Shown here: positions 27,966-37,672 of the stretch, piece after piece | How the letters are laid out: each line of letters starts with the position of its first letter | Numbering within the stretch: position 1 is the first letter of the stretch | Translations under genes and position numbers: made by a program | The notes under the pieces: model-generated | Told to the model about the DNA's origin: nothing | Databases searched by the model: none | What the model saw: the letters and a program-made list of their open reading frames with translations, nothing else | Origin: Lachnospiraceae bacterium | Lineage (GTDB): Bacteria > Bacillota > Clostridia > Lachnospirales > Lachnospiraceae | Reading direction: 5' to 3' | Length of the DNA stretch: 64,000 bases | Assembly (NCBI GenBank): GCA_902363665.1 | Contig: CABJAW010000005.1 | Span: 62,001-126,000, forward strand

Positions 27966-29846
27966 ATGGTTGAAAACAAAATGTACTGTGAAACAGTAAA
28001 AATCGTTCCGGATTTTACGAGAAACGATACTGTTTCTCCACTTCTGTTTGGTAACAATCTGGAACATACCAGATCCTGTGTGAATATGGGAATTTCGGCA
28101 CAGATGCTGCGAAACCGTAAGTTTGTCGGAAAGCCGGCATGTTACGACGGAACACCAGAAGGCTGGTTTTTGATTGGTAATGACGTAAATATCTTATTTA
28201 ATGAAAATGAAGATACGATCGGAAATCGTGTGAATGAAGTATATACACGTCATGCCAATGCTTACCATATGAAACGCCGCCATGAATGCAATGCTGTTAC
28301 AATTACGAATTACCATAAAGGAGTTGCAGGAATAGGCCAAAAGAATATTCCGGTGCAAAAAGATACGGAATATGAATTTCGGATTGTTGTAAAAGCATGG
28401 CAGATGACAAGGATGTGGATCGTATTATCCGACAGAGATGGAAATGTATGCTACGATAAAAAAGAAATTGTTTTTGATAAAAAAGAATATGAAACAAAAA
28501 CAGTATTTTTACATACAGCAGAAATGGATGAAAATGCAAAACTTTCAATAACTTTTTGTGAAGAAGGTACGATATCGATAGGCGCAGTTTCATTAATGCC
28601 GAGAAATAATTTCCGGGGAATGCGTCCGGATGTTGTAAATTTGTTAAGAGAGATGGGAGTTAAACTTCTGCGCTGGCCAGGAGGAAATTTTGCTGGTGAA
28701 TATAATTGGAAAGATGGTTTATTACCAGTAGATATGAGAGCACCATTAGAGTCGTATATGGGTTTAGAAACACAGCCGCACTCTTTGGGATATGATTTTA
28801 ATGAGATTAATACAGATGATTTTGTGGCTCTTTGTAAAGAGATTGGAGCAGAACCTTTTATCACTATTAATCCAACTTGGAACACAGAAGAAGAATGTGC
28901 CCAGTGGGTTGAATACTGTAATGGAGATGCAAATACGGAATATGGTCGAATAAGAATAGAACGAGGATATAAAGACCCATACAATGTAAAATATTGGTCT
29001 CTTGGAAATGAATTCGGTTATGGCCATATGGAAGGTGACAACACAGCTGCGGGATATGGAAAGAAGGGAAGGAGTTACGGAACAAAGATGTTAGAAGCTT
29101 CTCCTGATTTGATATTATGTTCCTCAGGTCCATATCCGAATAAGGAGTGGGCAGAACAATCTGCAAGACAGCTGGTGGATATCGCACCGATGGTTTCACT
29201 TCACTCATACGTTGCGCAACCATTTTTTATGGAAAAAGAGCAGTATAAGGAAGAATACTATGAATGTATTGATAAAGTAGATACACAATGCAGGAAACTG
29301 GTTCATCAGATGAGAGAAGAATTGGGAGATGATAAACTTCGAATCTCATTTGATGAATGGAATGTATGGTATGGATGGTATAGAGCCAAGAGTGTAAATG
29401 ACGGTATTTTTACGGCAAGTATGCTGCATATGTTAATTGAAGAGGCGGGACCATCTGGAATAGATATGGCGTGTCATTTTGAAGCTGTTAATGAAGGGGC
29501 AATTCGTGTGGAGTGGGATCACTCATTCCTTACACCGAGTGGAAAAATGTTTTCTGTTATGAAAAACCATATTGGTGGAAAAATACGATTTACATCAAAA
29601 GATGCAATTATGACAGAAAAAGACGAGATTTATACTATCACGTTAGTCAATCGTTCTTATTCAGACGATAAAGAATTTGTGCTTATGAAATATGGTGATC
29701 CGGTCACTGCTCTATTATTTTCTTCTGAGGAGGTACTTCCGCATTCTGATTTTGAAATGAATAATGTAGAGCTTAACGTTGTTAATGATACTATAAGCAT
29801 TCAGCTGCCAAAGCACAGTGTAATGCTTTTGCAATTTAAAAAGTGA
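27966..29846 (+). CDS. Alpha-L-arabinofuranosidase, GH51
   Basis: A 626-residue glycoside hydrolase. The N-terminus (TVSPLLFGNNLEHTRSC) resembles the GH51 start. The acid/base glutamate lies in WSLGNEFGYGH (about residue 347) and the nucleophile in SFDEWNVWYGW (about 461), with the C-terminal beta-sandwich to the end. It is longer at the N-terminus (carbohydrate-binding-like segment, about residues 60-190) than minimal GH51 enzymes. No signal peptide, so it acts on imported arabino-oligosaccharides. ATG 27966 has GGGAGGAA upstream. The gene heads a sugar-import locus and is AT-richer than the genes before 27500. Confidence 0.9.
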   Translation: MVENKMYCETVKIVPDFTRNDTVSPLLFGNNLEHTRSCVNMGISAQMLRNRKFVGKPACYDGTPEGWFLIGNDVNILFNENEDTIGNRVNEVYTRHANAYHMKRRHECNAVTITNYHKGVAGIGQKNIPVQKDTEYEFRIVVKAWQMTRMWIVLSDRDGNVCYDKKEIVFDKKEYETKTVFLHTAEMDENAKLSITFCEEGTISIGAVSLMPRNNFRGMRPDVVNLLREMGVKLLRWPGGNFAGEYNWKDGLLPVDMRAPLESYMGLETQPHSLGYDFNEINTDDFVALCKEIGAEPFITINPTWNTEEECAQWVEYCNGDANTEYGRIRIERGYKDPYNVKYWSLGNEFGYGHMEGDNTAAGYGKKGRSYGTKMLEASPDLILCSSGPYPNKEWAEQSARQLVDIAPMVSLHSYVAQPFFMEKEQYKEEYYECIDKVDTQCRKLVHQMREELGDDKLRISFDEWNVWYGWYRAKSVNDGIFTASMLHMLIEEAGPSGIDMACHFEAVNEGAIRVEWDHSFLTPSGKMFSVMKNHIGGKIRFTSKDAIMTEKDEIYTITLVNRSYSDDKEFVLMKYGDPVTALLFSSEEVLPHSDFEMNNVELNVVNDTISIQLPKHSVMLLQFKK

Positions 29847-29935
29847 TGGTTTCTGTAACCATGTTTCTCATTTTATAACTCTATAGCGAAAATTTATTTT
29901 CTGCGAAATGAAAAAATATTAGTGTGAATGTACAG

Positions 29936-29965
29936 TTAACTGAAAAAAGAAGCTTCTTGTATAAT
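29936..29965 (+). promoter_or_regulatory. Promoter of the saccharide importer genes
   Basis: TTAACT (29936-29941), 18 bases, TATAAT (29960-29965). The leader is nearly 290 bases with no ORF or riboswitch that I recognise. Confidence 0.5.
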
Positions 29966-30252
29966 TAACGTAAGGAATTCCAAGAAAGAAGGTGAGAAAA
30001 AATACCGCAGAGCAAAATAAGAATAAGGATTTTGCAAGGTAGTAAAAGAATAGTGAGATATCAAAAATTGTATCTGTTATGGAAAATTTTGAATATTTGT
30101 GTCGATGTGGAAAACCCATTATGTAAGGGCCTTTAACTGGCGTAATTATGAGTACTCAAAGAAGCCATGGGTATAACAAATTGATGAAATATTAAAAACC
30201 TTGTTTTTCAAGGGGGAAAGACTTGATTATAACAATAAGGAGGAAGAAAGTG

Positions 30253-31548
30253 ATGAAGATTAATAAGAACATTATGTGTACTGTGTTGAGTTTTGGACTT
30301 ATTGCGAGTCTTGGTTCTGGAATGGCAGTAAAAGCTGAAGGAGAATACCAGACAACAGGAGAAGATTATGAAATTAATTATATTGCAATAAATGAGACAG
30401 GTGCGACGACAAAAGCGCTTCTTGATGTAGTTAAAATGTATCAGGAACAGGTAAATCCCAACTTCAAAATGAATATGGAATACATCAATGATCAGCAGGC
30501 TCGTAATCAGAAAATCCGTACATTGGCAGCAAGCGATGAACTGCCGGATTGGTTTACGTGTGATATTGATTCATTCTATGAACAGTTATGGGATGCCGGT
30601 GTGGTTGCAAATGTTGGAGAGATTTATGACGAACTTGGTATTACCGACAAATTCTATCCGGTTGCACTTCATTATCCGAGCCTGGAATCCGGGGAGATTG
30701 TCGGAGTTAGCTGGCAGAGCCAGTCAGAATTTTTCTACTACAATAAAGATGTTTTTGCAGAGGCTGGTATTGAAGAAACACCAAAGACTTTTGATGAATT
30801 ATTAGATGCCTGCGCAAAAATTGAAAGTATCCAGAAAACACCGATTGCAATGGATGGTGCATGGCGGTTGTTACGTTATCTTGCATTTGTTCCGTATAGA
30901 ATGACCGGAAATGAATTCATAGAATCAGCGGCAAAAGGTGAAATTCCATTTTCTTCAGAAACAGGTCTTGCCGGAGCAAAATTTGTTGAAGAAATCGGAC
31001 AGTATTTCCAGGAAGGCTGGACCACAGCTGATTCAACAACAGTGGCACAGTTAGTTGTGAATGGTGATGCAGGTATGTACTATTCCGGATCATGGGATCT
31101 TAATATCTTTGGTACAGAGGATATGGAACTGTTGGATAATATTGGTATATTTACCTTACCGATTCTTGGAGAAGACGATGCAACTACTGCAGCAGATGGA
31201 TTCTTTAATGGCGGTACACCTACTGTAATTAGTGCAAAATGTGCAGAAGACGAAGAGTTCAAAAATTTCTTCAGATTCTTATGGGATCATTATAATGATA
31301 GATGCTTTGTAAACGGTACACTTCCTCCAGGAAAACCTTCCAGCATGGATGATGCAAGTGAATTTCAGAAGGAACTTCTGAACAATTTTGCAAATGCTGA
31401 GAGCTTCGCAAAGTGTTGGGATGTTGTGGCAGATGTTGCTACTGCAGAAGTGATGTTGAACGAAACTCCTAGCCTGACATTAGGTGCTCTTACACCGGAA
31501 GAATGGGCAGCACACCTTGATGAAGCAATCAAACAGAATGTGCAGTAA
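30253..31548 (+). CDS. Extracellular solute-binding protein, family 1 (oligosaccharide)
   Basis: A 431-residue exported binding protein of a CUT1-type sugar ABC importer. After the signal peptide (cleavage expected after V-K-A, about residue 30) the protein shows the family features: an N-terminal lobe, FYYNKDVFAEAGI-E-E-TPKTFDELLDA (about residues 160-185) and a late W-D-rich lobe. No lipobox cysteine is present. ATG 30253 lies behind AAGGAGGAAG. It sits between the GH51 gene and two permeases; arabinose-containing oligosaccharide is the likely ligand. Confidence 0.9.
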   Translation: MKINKNIMCTVLSFGLIASLGSGMAVKAEGEYQTTGEDYEINYIAINETGATTKALLDVVKMYQEQVNPNFKMNMEYINDQQARNQKIRTLAASDELPDWFTCDIDSFYEQLWDAGVVANVGEIYDELGITDKFYPVALHYPSLESGEIVGVSWQSQSEFFYYNKDVFAEAGIEETPKTFDELLDACAKIESIQKTPIAMDGAWRLLRYLAFVPYRMTGNEFIESAAKGEIPFSSETGLAGAKFVEEIGQYFQEGWTTADSTTVAQLVVNGDAGMYYSGSWDLNIFGTEDMELLDNIGIFTLPILGEDDATTAADGFFNGGTPTVISAKCAEDEEFKNFFRFLWDHYNDRCFVNGTLPPGKPSSMDDASEFQKELLNNFANAESFAKCWDVVADVATAEVMLNETPSLTLGALTPEEWAAHLDEAIKQNVQ

Positions 31549-31569
31549 ATGCTGTATGGAAGATAAATA

Positions 31570-31598
31570 CCGGTCACGAAGCACTGCTTCGTGACCGG
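31570..31598 (+). other. Hairpin between binding-protein and permease genes
   Basis: A perfect 12-bp stem CCGGTCACGAAG / CTTCGTGACCGG with a 5-base loop, followed by only a short T-rich stretch. Probably an attenuator or mRNA-stabilising hairpin that favours the binding protein. Confidence 0.75.
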
Positions 31599-31626
31599 AT
31601 TGTTTTATAAAGGAGCTTGTTTGAAT

Positions 31627-32505
31627 ATGAAAAAAAAGAAAATAAATTATAAACCATGGTTATTTTTGAGTCCGGCTTTATTTGTATATATTGTAGTTGT
31701 AATAGCTCCAATTATTTATTCTCTTGGCTTTAGCTTTTATAATTACAGCGGAATAGGAAAGATGACTTTTGCAGGGCTTGGCAATTATAAACGCATGTTT
31801 TGTGACAGTACTTTTATAACTGCGATTAAAAACAATCTATTGTTAATGGTAGGTAGTACAGCAATACAGATGATATTAGGTTTAGGACTGGCAATTTTGT
31901 TAAGTAATATCCGTAAGTTTGCCAATGCGTTGAGAGTAGCGTATTTTATTCCATGTATTATCTCATCGGCAGCTATTTGTCAGATTTTTTCAAAAATGTT
32001 TTCAATTTTGCCAGAAGGAGTTATTCCTGCAATTATGAAGATGCTTGGAATGACACCGATTGCTTTTCTGTCAGACTCAAAGTTTGCCTTACTTGTAATT
32101 ATTATTCTTGATGCATATAAATATGTTGGAATGCATATGCTGATTTTTTATTCCGCACTTATGGACATAGATACTTCTGTTATAGAAGCAGCTATCGTAG
32201 ATGGATGCGGATGGTGGAAATTGCATACAAAGATTAAGATACCAATGATAATTAATATTGTGGTTATGGAGCTGGTGCTGCTGGTTAATGGTACGTTAAA
32301 AGCGTTTGATATATCCTATATTCTTACCAAAGGTGGTCCGGGAACAACGACAGAACTTGTGGCTACTTATATGTATAAAACTTCTTTTGGAATGACTAAG
32401 CTTGGGTTAGGTAGTGCAATGTCAGTTTTTCTTGCATTAGAATCTCTGTTAGCGGTTGGAATAGTCAGATATATCGGTAACAAATTACAGAAAAAATATT
32501 CATGA
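31627..32505 (+). CDS. Sugar ABC permease 1 (MalF/AraP type)
   Basis: A 292-residue inner-membrane permease with six helices. The EAA loop, which docks on the ATPase, is IEAAIVDGCGWWKLHTKIKIP (read at about residues 192-211). The N-terminal KKKINYKPWLFLSPALFVY start is typical of UgpA/AraP-like subunits. I chose ATG 31627; TTG 31621, nearer to AAAGGAG, is an alternative. It pairs with the next permease. Confidence 0.92.
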   Translation: MKKKKINYKPWLFLSPALFVYIVVVIAPIIYSLGFSFYNYSGIGKMTFAGLGNYKRMFCDSTFITAIKNNLLLMVGSTAIQMILGLGLAILLSNIRKFANALRVAYFIPCIISSAAICQIFSKMFSILPEGVIPAIMKMLGMTPIAFLSDSKFALLVIIILDAYKYVGMHMLIFYSALMDIDTSVIEAAIVDGCGWWKLHTKIKIPMIINIVVMELVLLVNGTLKAFDISYILTKGGPGTTTELVATYMYKTSFGMTKLGLGSAMSVFLALESLLAVGIVRYIGNKLQKKYS

Positions 32506-32590
32506 TCTCTGGTAATAGAAAGGTTGGAAGTAATCCATCACCTCTTTGTATTTATTCAGGAGATTATGATTCTTAGGTAGGAGGACAAAG

Positions 32591-33433
32591 ATGAATAGTA
32601 ATTTATTATCAATGAAGAGATGGGTCCGGGGGATATTCTATATAGTGTTGATTACGGTTGCATTGATTCAGATTTATCCTTTTTTTTGGGTGGTCACATC
32701 AAGTCTGAAAACAGATGCTGATCTTGCCAGGGCAGCTTATTTGTTGCCGAGTGAAATCTTTATTGGGCATTATAAGGAAGCATTACAGTCGGATTTGTTG
32801 AGATATTTTTTTAACAGTATGGTGGTTGCAGTTAGTGTTTTATTCTTTTTAGTAATCATTTCGGCACCCGCAGGATATGCACTGAGTAAGATGAAATTTC
32901 GCTATAATGAAAAGGTGATGACTTTTTTTCTTCTTGGAATGATGATCCCGGCATTTGCATGTTTGATTCCTATGTTCCAATTTTACAATATGCTGAAACT
33001 GAGAAATACTTATTGGGCACTTATTATTCCTCAGGTAGGGTTTGGATTGCCGGTATGTATATATCTATATAAGAATTTTATGTCCAGAATACCAGATTCC
33101 CTTACAGAAGCGGCAGAAATTGATGGGGCTGAACATGGATATATATTGGGGAAAATTATTTTTCCGATGTCTAAAAATATAACAGTTACAATTCTTACCT
33201 TTAATTTTGTGAATATTTGGAATGAATTTACATATGCGAACACGTTCATGTCTTCAGGGAAGATGAAAACATTACCGGTAGGACTGAATGATTTTGTTGG
33301 TGAAATGGGAGGCGTAAACTGGGGAGCAACATTTGCGACAATCACTCTATCGATGCTTCCGACTTTAATTATATACGCGGTTTTAAATAAACAGGTTATT
33401 GAAGGGATGACTGCGGGTGCGATAAAATCTTAA
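32591..33433 (+). CDS. Sugar ABC permease 2 (MalG/AraQ type)
   Basis: A 280-residue six-helix permease. The EAA loop reads LTEAAEIDGAEHGYILGKII (about residues 171-190), and the C-terminus VIEGMTAGAIK is the usual end of MalG/AraQ subunits. The start has TAGGAGGACAAAG upstream. No ATP-binding subunit is encoded here; such CUT1 systems commonly borrow a shared MsmK/MsmX-type ATPase from elsewhere. Confidence 0.93.
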   Translation: MNSNLLSMKRWVRGIFYIVLITVALIQIYPFFWVVTSSLKTDADLARAAYLLPSEIFIGHYKEALQSDLLRYFFNSMVVAVSVLFFLVIISAPAGYALSKMKFRYNEKVMTFFLLGMMIPAFACLIPMFQFYNMLKLRNTYWALIIPQVGFGLPVCIYLYKNFMSRIPDSLTEAAEIDGAEHGYILGKIIFPMSKNITVTILTFNFVNIWNEFTYANTFMSSGKMKTLPVGLNDFVGEMGGVNWGATFATITLSMLPTLIIYAVLNKQVIEGMTAGAIKS

Positions 33434-33499
33434 ATAATTCACCTTGATTTTTACTACGTATCTATCGTCATTTTGACAGCAATATCAAAAGAATATGAT

Positions 33500-33527
33500 T
33501 TGCTTTTTGATCATTTTCTGTTAGAAT
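33500..33527 (+). promoter_or_regulatory. Promoter of the two-component system
   Basis: TTGCTT (33500-33505), a 16-base spacer, TAGAAT (33522-33527), about 63 bases before the kinase start. Confidence 0.5.
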
Positions 33528-33589
33528 AAAGGTATCAAACTTAAGGAATCTTTTATAGAGTGAATTGCACGATCGAGAGGAGAGAGACT

Positions 33590-35401
33590 ATGAAAAATAC
33601 ATCTATTCGCTTCAGGATATTTTTTTCGTATTCTTTTCTCCTCATTTTTGCTATTTTGATAACGCTATTGGTGAGACAGAAGATTGGACGTGATTATTAT
33701 AAAGAGGTTGTACTTTCAAGTTACGGGAGAGAACTGGTTTACATTATGAATCAACTGGAAACACAATTAGATTTTGTTGAAGATTATCAGAAATCAATAT
33801 CATTGGATCCGGTTGTCATGGATACATTATCCAGAAATCAAAAAGCACCAGAGGAGGAATCGAAATATTATAGTATGAATCGGACATTAAGAAACAGAGT
33901 TACTGCGATTCTTGGTGCCAATAAGTATATTTATCAATATATCTTTATCACGCTTGACAATGATTTTTTGTCCTTTCGGGATGAAGCATTTCCTTCTTTG
34001 GTCGAAGAAATTCTGGGGAGTGATTATTTTGAAAAGAATAACAGGGATAAAAGAGGATTGGTGCTGAAGGGCCCTTATGAGTTAGAACAAATAAATCATG
34101 GCAGACTCCAATTCTTTGTACTGTCTAAACAGGTGGTAGATCTGAATACTTTTAAACCTTTAGGCTATATTGCCTTTATTATTCGGGAAGACTTTTTTTC
34201 AGACATCTTTGAAAATAATCTATCTAAAGAGCATCAGATAGATTATTACATGATTTCTGATGATAATATCGTATTGTCAGCGACAAACAAAGATGCGATA
34301 GGCAAGAAATTTATGGATCAGCAAGGGCTGTCTGAGGATGCTTTTACAAGGCTGCTGGAAAATGGAAACTGTGAGGTTAAAATAAATGGAAAGACAGTTT
34401 TATATTCATTACTTGAAATGAGTAATAACAAGAAGATTGTATATCTGACTTCAATGGATGAATTACTAAAAGAGCAGAGAAAAGTAGTGTGGCTGAGTAT
34501 AATTGTTGGAAGCATTGCATGCATGCTTGCACTATATTTAGCGTTTTCGATTGCAAATCATATCACAGCGCCGATTGGTGTTTTATCAAAAAAGATGATC
34601 AATTATTATCAGATGAAGGAATCCGTTGAAGAAAATATACAGTTTTCCGGAAATGAGATAGATAATCTTTATTTTGCATTTGAGCAGCTATTAAAAAACG
34701 CGGATTTGATGTTGCGCCAGATCTATATAGAACAACAGGAAAAAAGTAGTTATCAGTTTCAATTAGTTCAAGCTCAGATCAAGCCTCATTTTTTATATAA
34801 TACCTTAGAAATGATTAAAAGTCTTGTGGATTGTCAAATGTATGAAGAGGCTGGAGAAGCAATAATGGCAGTGTCGCAATTTTATCGTCTGACTTTAAAT
34901 CTTGGTAAAAACATTACAACGATTGCACAGGAATTAGAACTGACAAGGATGTATATGTATATTCAAAGCTTGCGTTATGCCGAATATATTGAATACTCAA
35001 TTGAAGAAAAAGAAGGGATGGAGAAATACTGTATTCCAAAACTTACGCTGCAGCCTCTTTTGGAAAATTCTATTTACCATGGAATAAAAGCAAAACAGGA
35101 AATGGGTAGAATTGAGGTGAAAATCTTAGAAAATGAAGATACGATTAATATCGAAGTCTGGGATAATGGAGTTGGGATTGCTCGGGATCAGCTGGTAAAT
35201 ATGCAGACGGCACTGAAAGAAGCAGAAAAGAAAAAAGAGAATTCATTTGGATTGTATAGTATTAATAGAAGGATAAAATTGTTTTATGGAAATGAATTTG
35301 GAGTGTCTATCGACAGTGAACTGAACAGATTTACACGTGTTGTTTTAACGATTCCCAAAATTGATATTACTGAATATAAGGAAGACATACGAGGAGTTTG
35401 A
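33590..35401 (+). CDS. YesM-type sensor histidine kinase
   Basis: A 603-residue membrane kinase. One helix lies at about residues 10-30, an extracytoplasmic sensor follows to about 297, and the second helix (VVWLSIIVGSIACMLALYLA) ends before a HAMP-like segment. The phosphoacceptor is in QIKPHFLYNT (about residue 400), the His_kinase (PF06580) motif of LytS/YesM kinases. The ATPase has LQPLLENSIYHG and WDNGVGI. The ATG at 33590 has GAGGAGAGAG upstream. Six bases separate it from the response regulator. Kinases of this type next to CUT1 importers usually sense the sugar outside the cell. Confidence 0.93.
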   Translation: MKNTSIRFRIFFSYSFLLIFAILITLLVRQKIGRDYYKEVVLSSYGRELVYIMNQLETQLDFVEDYQKSISLDPVVMDTLSRNQKAPEEESKYYSMNRTLRNRVTAILGANKYIYQYIFITLDNDFLSFRDEAFPSLVEEILGSDYFEKNNRDKRGLVLKGPYELEQINHGRLQFFVLSKQVVDLNTFKPLGYIAFIIREDFFSDIFENNLSKEHQIDYYMISDDNIVLSATNKDAIGKKFMDQQGLSEDAFTRLLENGNCEVKINGKTVLYSLLEMSNNKKIVYLTSMDELLKEQRKVVWLSIIVGSIACMLALYLAFSIANHITAPIGVLSKKMINYYQMKESVEENIQFSGNEIDNLYFAFEQLLKNADLMLRQIYIEQQEKSSYQFQLVQAQIKPHFLYNTLEMIKSLVDCQMYEEAGEAIMAVSQFYRLTLNLGKNITTIAQELELTRMYMYIQSLRYAEYIEYSIEEKEGMEKYCIPKLTLQPLLENSIYHGIKAKQEMGRIEVKILENEDTINIEVWDNGVGIARDQLVNMQTALKEAEKKKENSFGLYSINRRIKLFYGNEFGVSIDSELNRFTRVVLTIPKIDITEYKEDIRGV

Positions 35402-35407
35402 AAGTAC

Positions 35408-37021
35408 ATGTATACGGTAGTTTTAATAGATGATGAATTTTATTTTCGTAAAGCAATAAAAGTATATTTTGCGGATTGGGAGAATCAGTATCAGATTATA
35501 GGAGAAACAAAGGATGGAAAAGAAGGCCTTGAAATGATCAGAAGGCTCCAGCCGGATATTGTACTAATGGATATCAATATGCCTCTTATGAATGGTCTGG
35601 AGGTTATTCAGATACTTTTTGAAGAAAGTATGAAAAATGGGTTAAATAGAAAAATTATCTTTCTGACAGGTTATGGGGAATTTGAATATGCACAAAAAGC
35701 ACTTCGTTTTGGTGTGTTTGATTATCTTCTGAAGCCCATCGACAAGAATAAATTAAAGGCGTGTCTTGACAAAGCTGCTGCTCAGATAACAAAGGAAAAG
35801 GAGCAAAAAGATAACCTGGCAGAGCTGACGAGATTACAGATTAATGAAAAAAAATTACACAGGGATAAATTCATAGCTGAAGTTTTTGATTCGGACAGAA
35901 CAAAGAACTTGAATGTTATCGAACAGTTCTCAAGAGTCAAAGGGAATTTAAAGCTGCATGATAAATGGATACCATTGATGCTTTATGTTTATCTTGAGCA
36001 TGTTGAAGAAAAACAGGAAGAAGCAACTTTTCATTATTTGATAGCAGATAATATTCTGACAGAACTCTTGGAAAGTAGAGAGATCCAATGTATGACAAGC
36101 ATATATAAGGATAGTTTATGTATGATTGCAACCGGGAATATGGAGGCAGAAGATCTTTCAAATGAAATGAATGAAACATTGAATGAATTTCTGGCTTATG
36201 TAAATGAAAAATTTCCAATGAAAGTACTGATCGTGAAAGGCCCGGTTATTGGTGACCAGGATGATATGGTAAGATCGATTCATCAGTTGGAAGATATGCA
36301 GAAATTTTTGTTAATGTATCAGAAGCAAGGAGTTTTTAGCAGTAATGATTCAAAAACAGGATATGCAAAAGCAAATGATTTTTTTAAACAAAAAAACGCC
36401 CAGTTATATTTGAATTTACGTATAGCGAATGAGAATGCGGTTCAATCATTGGTAAAGGATATTTTTACTGAAATGAGAGAGAATGAAGTATTACCGGAAA
36501 CGGTAATAAAAAGGGCTGTAGATATGGTTTCTGGTGCTTTCGATATTTATCAATTACAAGAAAAAGAGACAGAGTCAATTGACGAACTACAGCTTCTCCC
36601 ACCGAAATTTACAGAATATGACATATCTCTTATTGAATCGAAAGTAATGGCGTACCTTACTTTGATCATCCGGCATGTGAAGGCAACGAAAGAAAATAAA
36701 AGAAATTTCTTATCTGTCCATGTTGAAGAATACATAAAAAAGGAATATTACAGATGCGATCTTACATTACAAGATATTGCATATGCGTTTGGAGTAAGTA
36801 AAACAGCGATCTGTAATCAGTTTAAAGAGGCAACAGGAATGACGATAGGAGAGTATTTGTTTCAAACCCGAATGCAATATGCGCATAAAATGTTTGATGA
36901 AAATTACGGGAATGTTTCATATGTGGCTGAAAAATGTGGTTATGAAGATGCGGGATATTTTAGCAAGTGTTTTAAAAAATATTACGGTATTTCGCCAAGA
37001 GAATATATATCGAAAATATAG
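35408..37021 (+). CDS. AraC-type response regulator (YesN-like)
   Basis: A 537-residue regulator. The receiver domain has D8/D9, the phosphorylated D55 (LMDINMP) and K109 (LLKP). A middle region of about 300 residues has no motif I recognise. The C-terminal AraC domain has two helix-turn-helix units, the first in LTLQDIAYAFGVSKTAICNQF and the second in VAEKCGYEDAGYFSKCFKKY, ending in G-I-S-P-R-E-Y. It probably activates the GH51/importer genes when the kinase detects substrate. Confidence 0.92.
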   Translation: MYTVVLIDDEFYFRKAIKVYFADWENQYQIIGETKDGKEGLEMIRRLQPDIVLMDINMPLMNGLEVIQILFEESMKNGLNRKIIFLTGYGEFEYAQKALRFGVFDYLLKPIDKNKLKACLDKAAAQITKEKEQKDNLAELTRLQINEKKLHRDKFIAEVFDSDRTKNLNVIEQFSRVKGNLKLHDKWIPLMLYVYLEHVEEKQEEATFHYLIADNILTELLESREIQCMTSIYKDSLCMIATGNMEAEDLSNEMNETLNEFLAYVNEKFPMKVLIVKGPVIGDQDDMVRSIHQLEDMQKFLLMYQKQGVFSSNDSKTGYAKANDFFKQKNAQLYLNLRIANENAVQSLVKDIFTEMRENEVLPETVIKRAVDMVSGAFDIYQLQEKETESIDELQLLPPKFTEYDISLIESKVMAYLTLIIRHVKATKENKRNFLSVHVEEYIKKEYYRCDLTLQDIAYAFGVSKTAICNQFKEATGMTIGEYLFQTRMQYAHKMFDENYGNVSYVAEKCGYEDAGYFSKCFKKYYGISPREYISKI

Positions 37022-37140
37022 TGCTATTCTTGGAAATATCAATTATAAATTGACGAAAAAAATGTTGGATAAGCAGAAGACGCTACAAAGTGAAGAACGG
37101 ATGAAGGCATAACAACTTTATAATCGGGAAAAAACAATCC

Positions 37141-37169
37141 TTGACAAACTCCGGTCCCTCCGCTAAGAT
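37141..37169 (+). promoter_or_regulatory. Sigma-A promoter of valS
   Basis: TTGACA (37141-37146), a 17-base spacer, TAAGAT (37164-37169). It is directly followed by the T-box leader. Confidence 0.82.
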
Positions 37170-37497
37170 AGCAGGTATGAGAAAAGTGATGAGAAAGAGG
37201 AGTACGCCCCAGGCGCCGTCAGAGAGGATGATCCACCGGCTGAAAGGTCATTTGGGAGAGCAGGAGCGGAAGGTAGCTTTTGAACTGAATCGCTGAAGCC
37301 AGAGCAGAAAAAATGCGTCAGGAAGAGAATGACGCGGAGGAGTACATTCAGAAGAAAATCTGAATATTAGTGCCTCGGGAGTAGGTGATTCCGGGACTTC
37401 CCGTTACAGAAGAAAGAGATGCGAAGCGATGCTTTGCAAGAAAAGGTGGTACCGCGAGACATTCGCCCTTTGCACATCTGTGCGAAGGGCGTTTTTT
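37170..37497 (+). promoter_or_regulatory. T-box leader of valS
   Basis: The T-box proper, AAGGTGGTACCGCG, is at 37443-37456 and is followed by the terminator stem (37464-37474 with 37481-37491) and T6. Stem I begins at about 37170 with the usual GGTATGAGAAAAG / GATGAGAAAGAGGAGTA start. The likely specifier is GTA (valine) at 37273-37275, in a GAAGGTAGC context. Uncharged tRNA-Val should pair here and at the T-box to prevent termination. Confidence 0.92.
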
Positions 37498-37505
37498 GCG
37501 CGTTG

Positions 37506-37649
37506 GCAATGAGACTGACAGGATTTTCAGACACGGGAAGAGGGAAGCTTGCTTCCCGAAACCCGTGCATGAAAAGACTGACAGGGCGAAGCCCGCGACC
37601 GAGATTCGCCGTAGGCGAAATCGAGGGTGCGCACGGCGTGTCAGTGCCA
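37506..37649 (+). repeat. Multi-hairpin element between T-box and valS start
   Basis: Outer arm ACTGACA (37514-37520, second copy 37577-37583) pairs with TGTCAGT (37639-37645). Enclosed hairpins: CACGGG/CCCGTG with GGGAAGC/GCTTCCC inside (37532-37567), GGGC-GAA-GCCC (37584-37594), and a GATTCGCC/GGCGAAATC stem (about 37603-37621). It is transcribed as part of the valS leader after the attenuator, which is not a standard T-box part. Confidence 0.65.
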
Positions 37650-37672
37650 TGCGACACAACAAGGAGGAAATT

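Noticed and set aside
37385..37672. N-terminal extension of valS
   Set aside because: The open frame runs through the T-box and its terminator.
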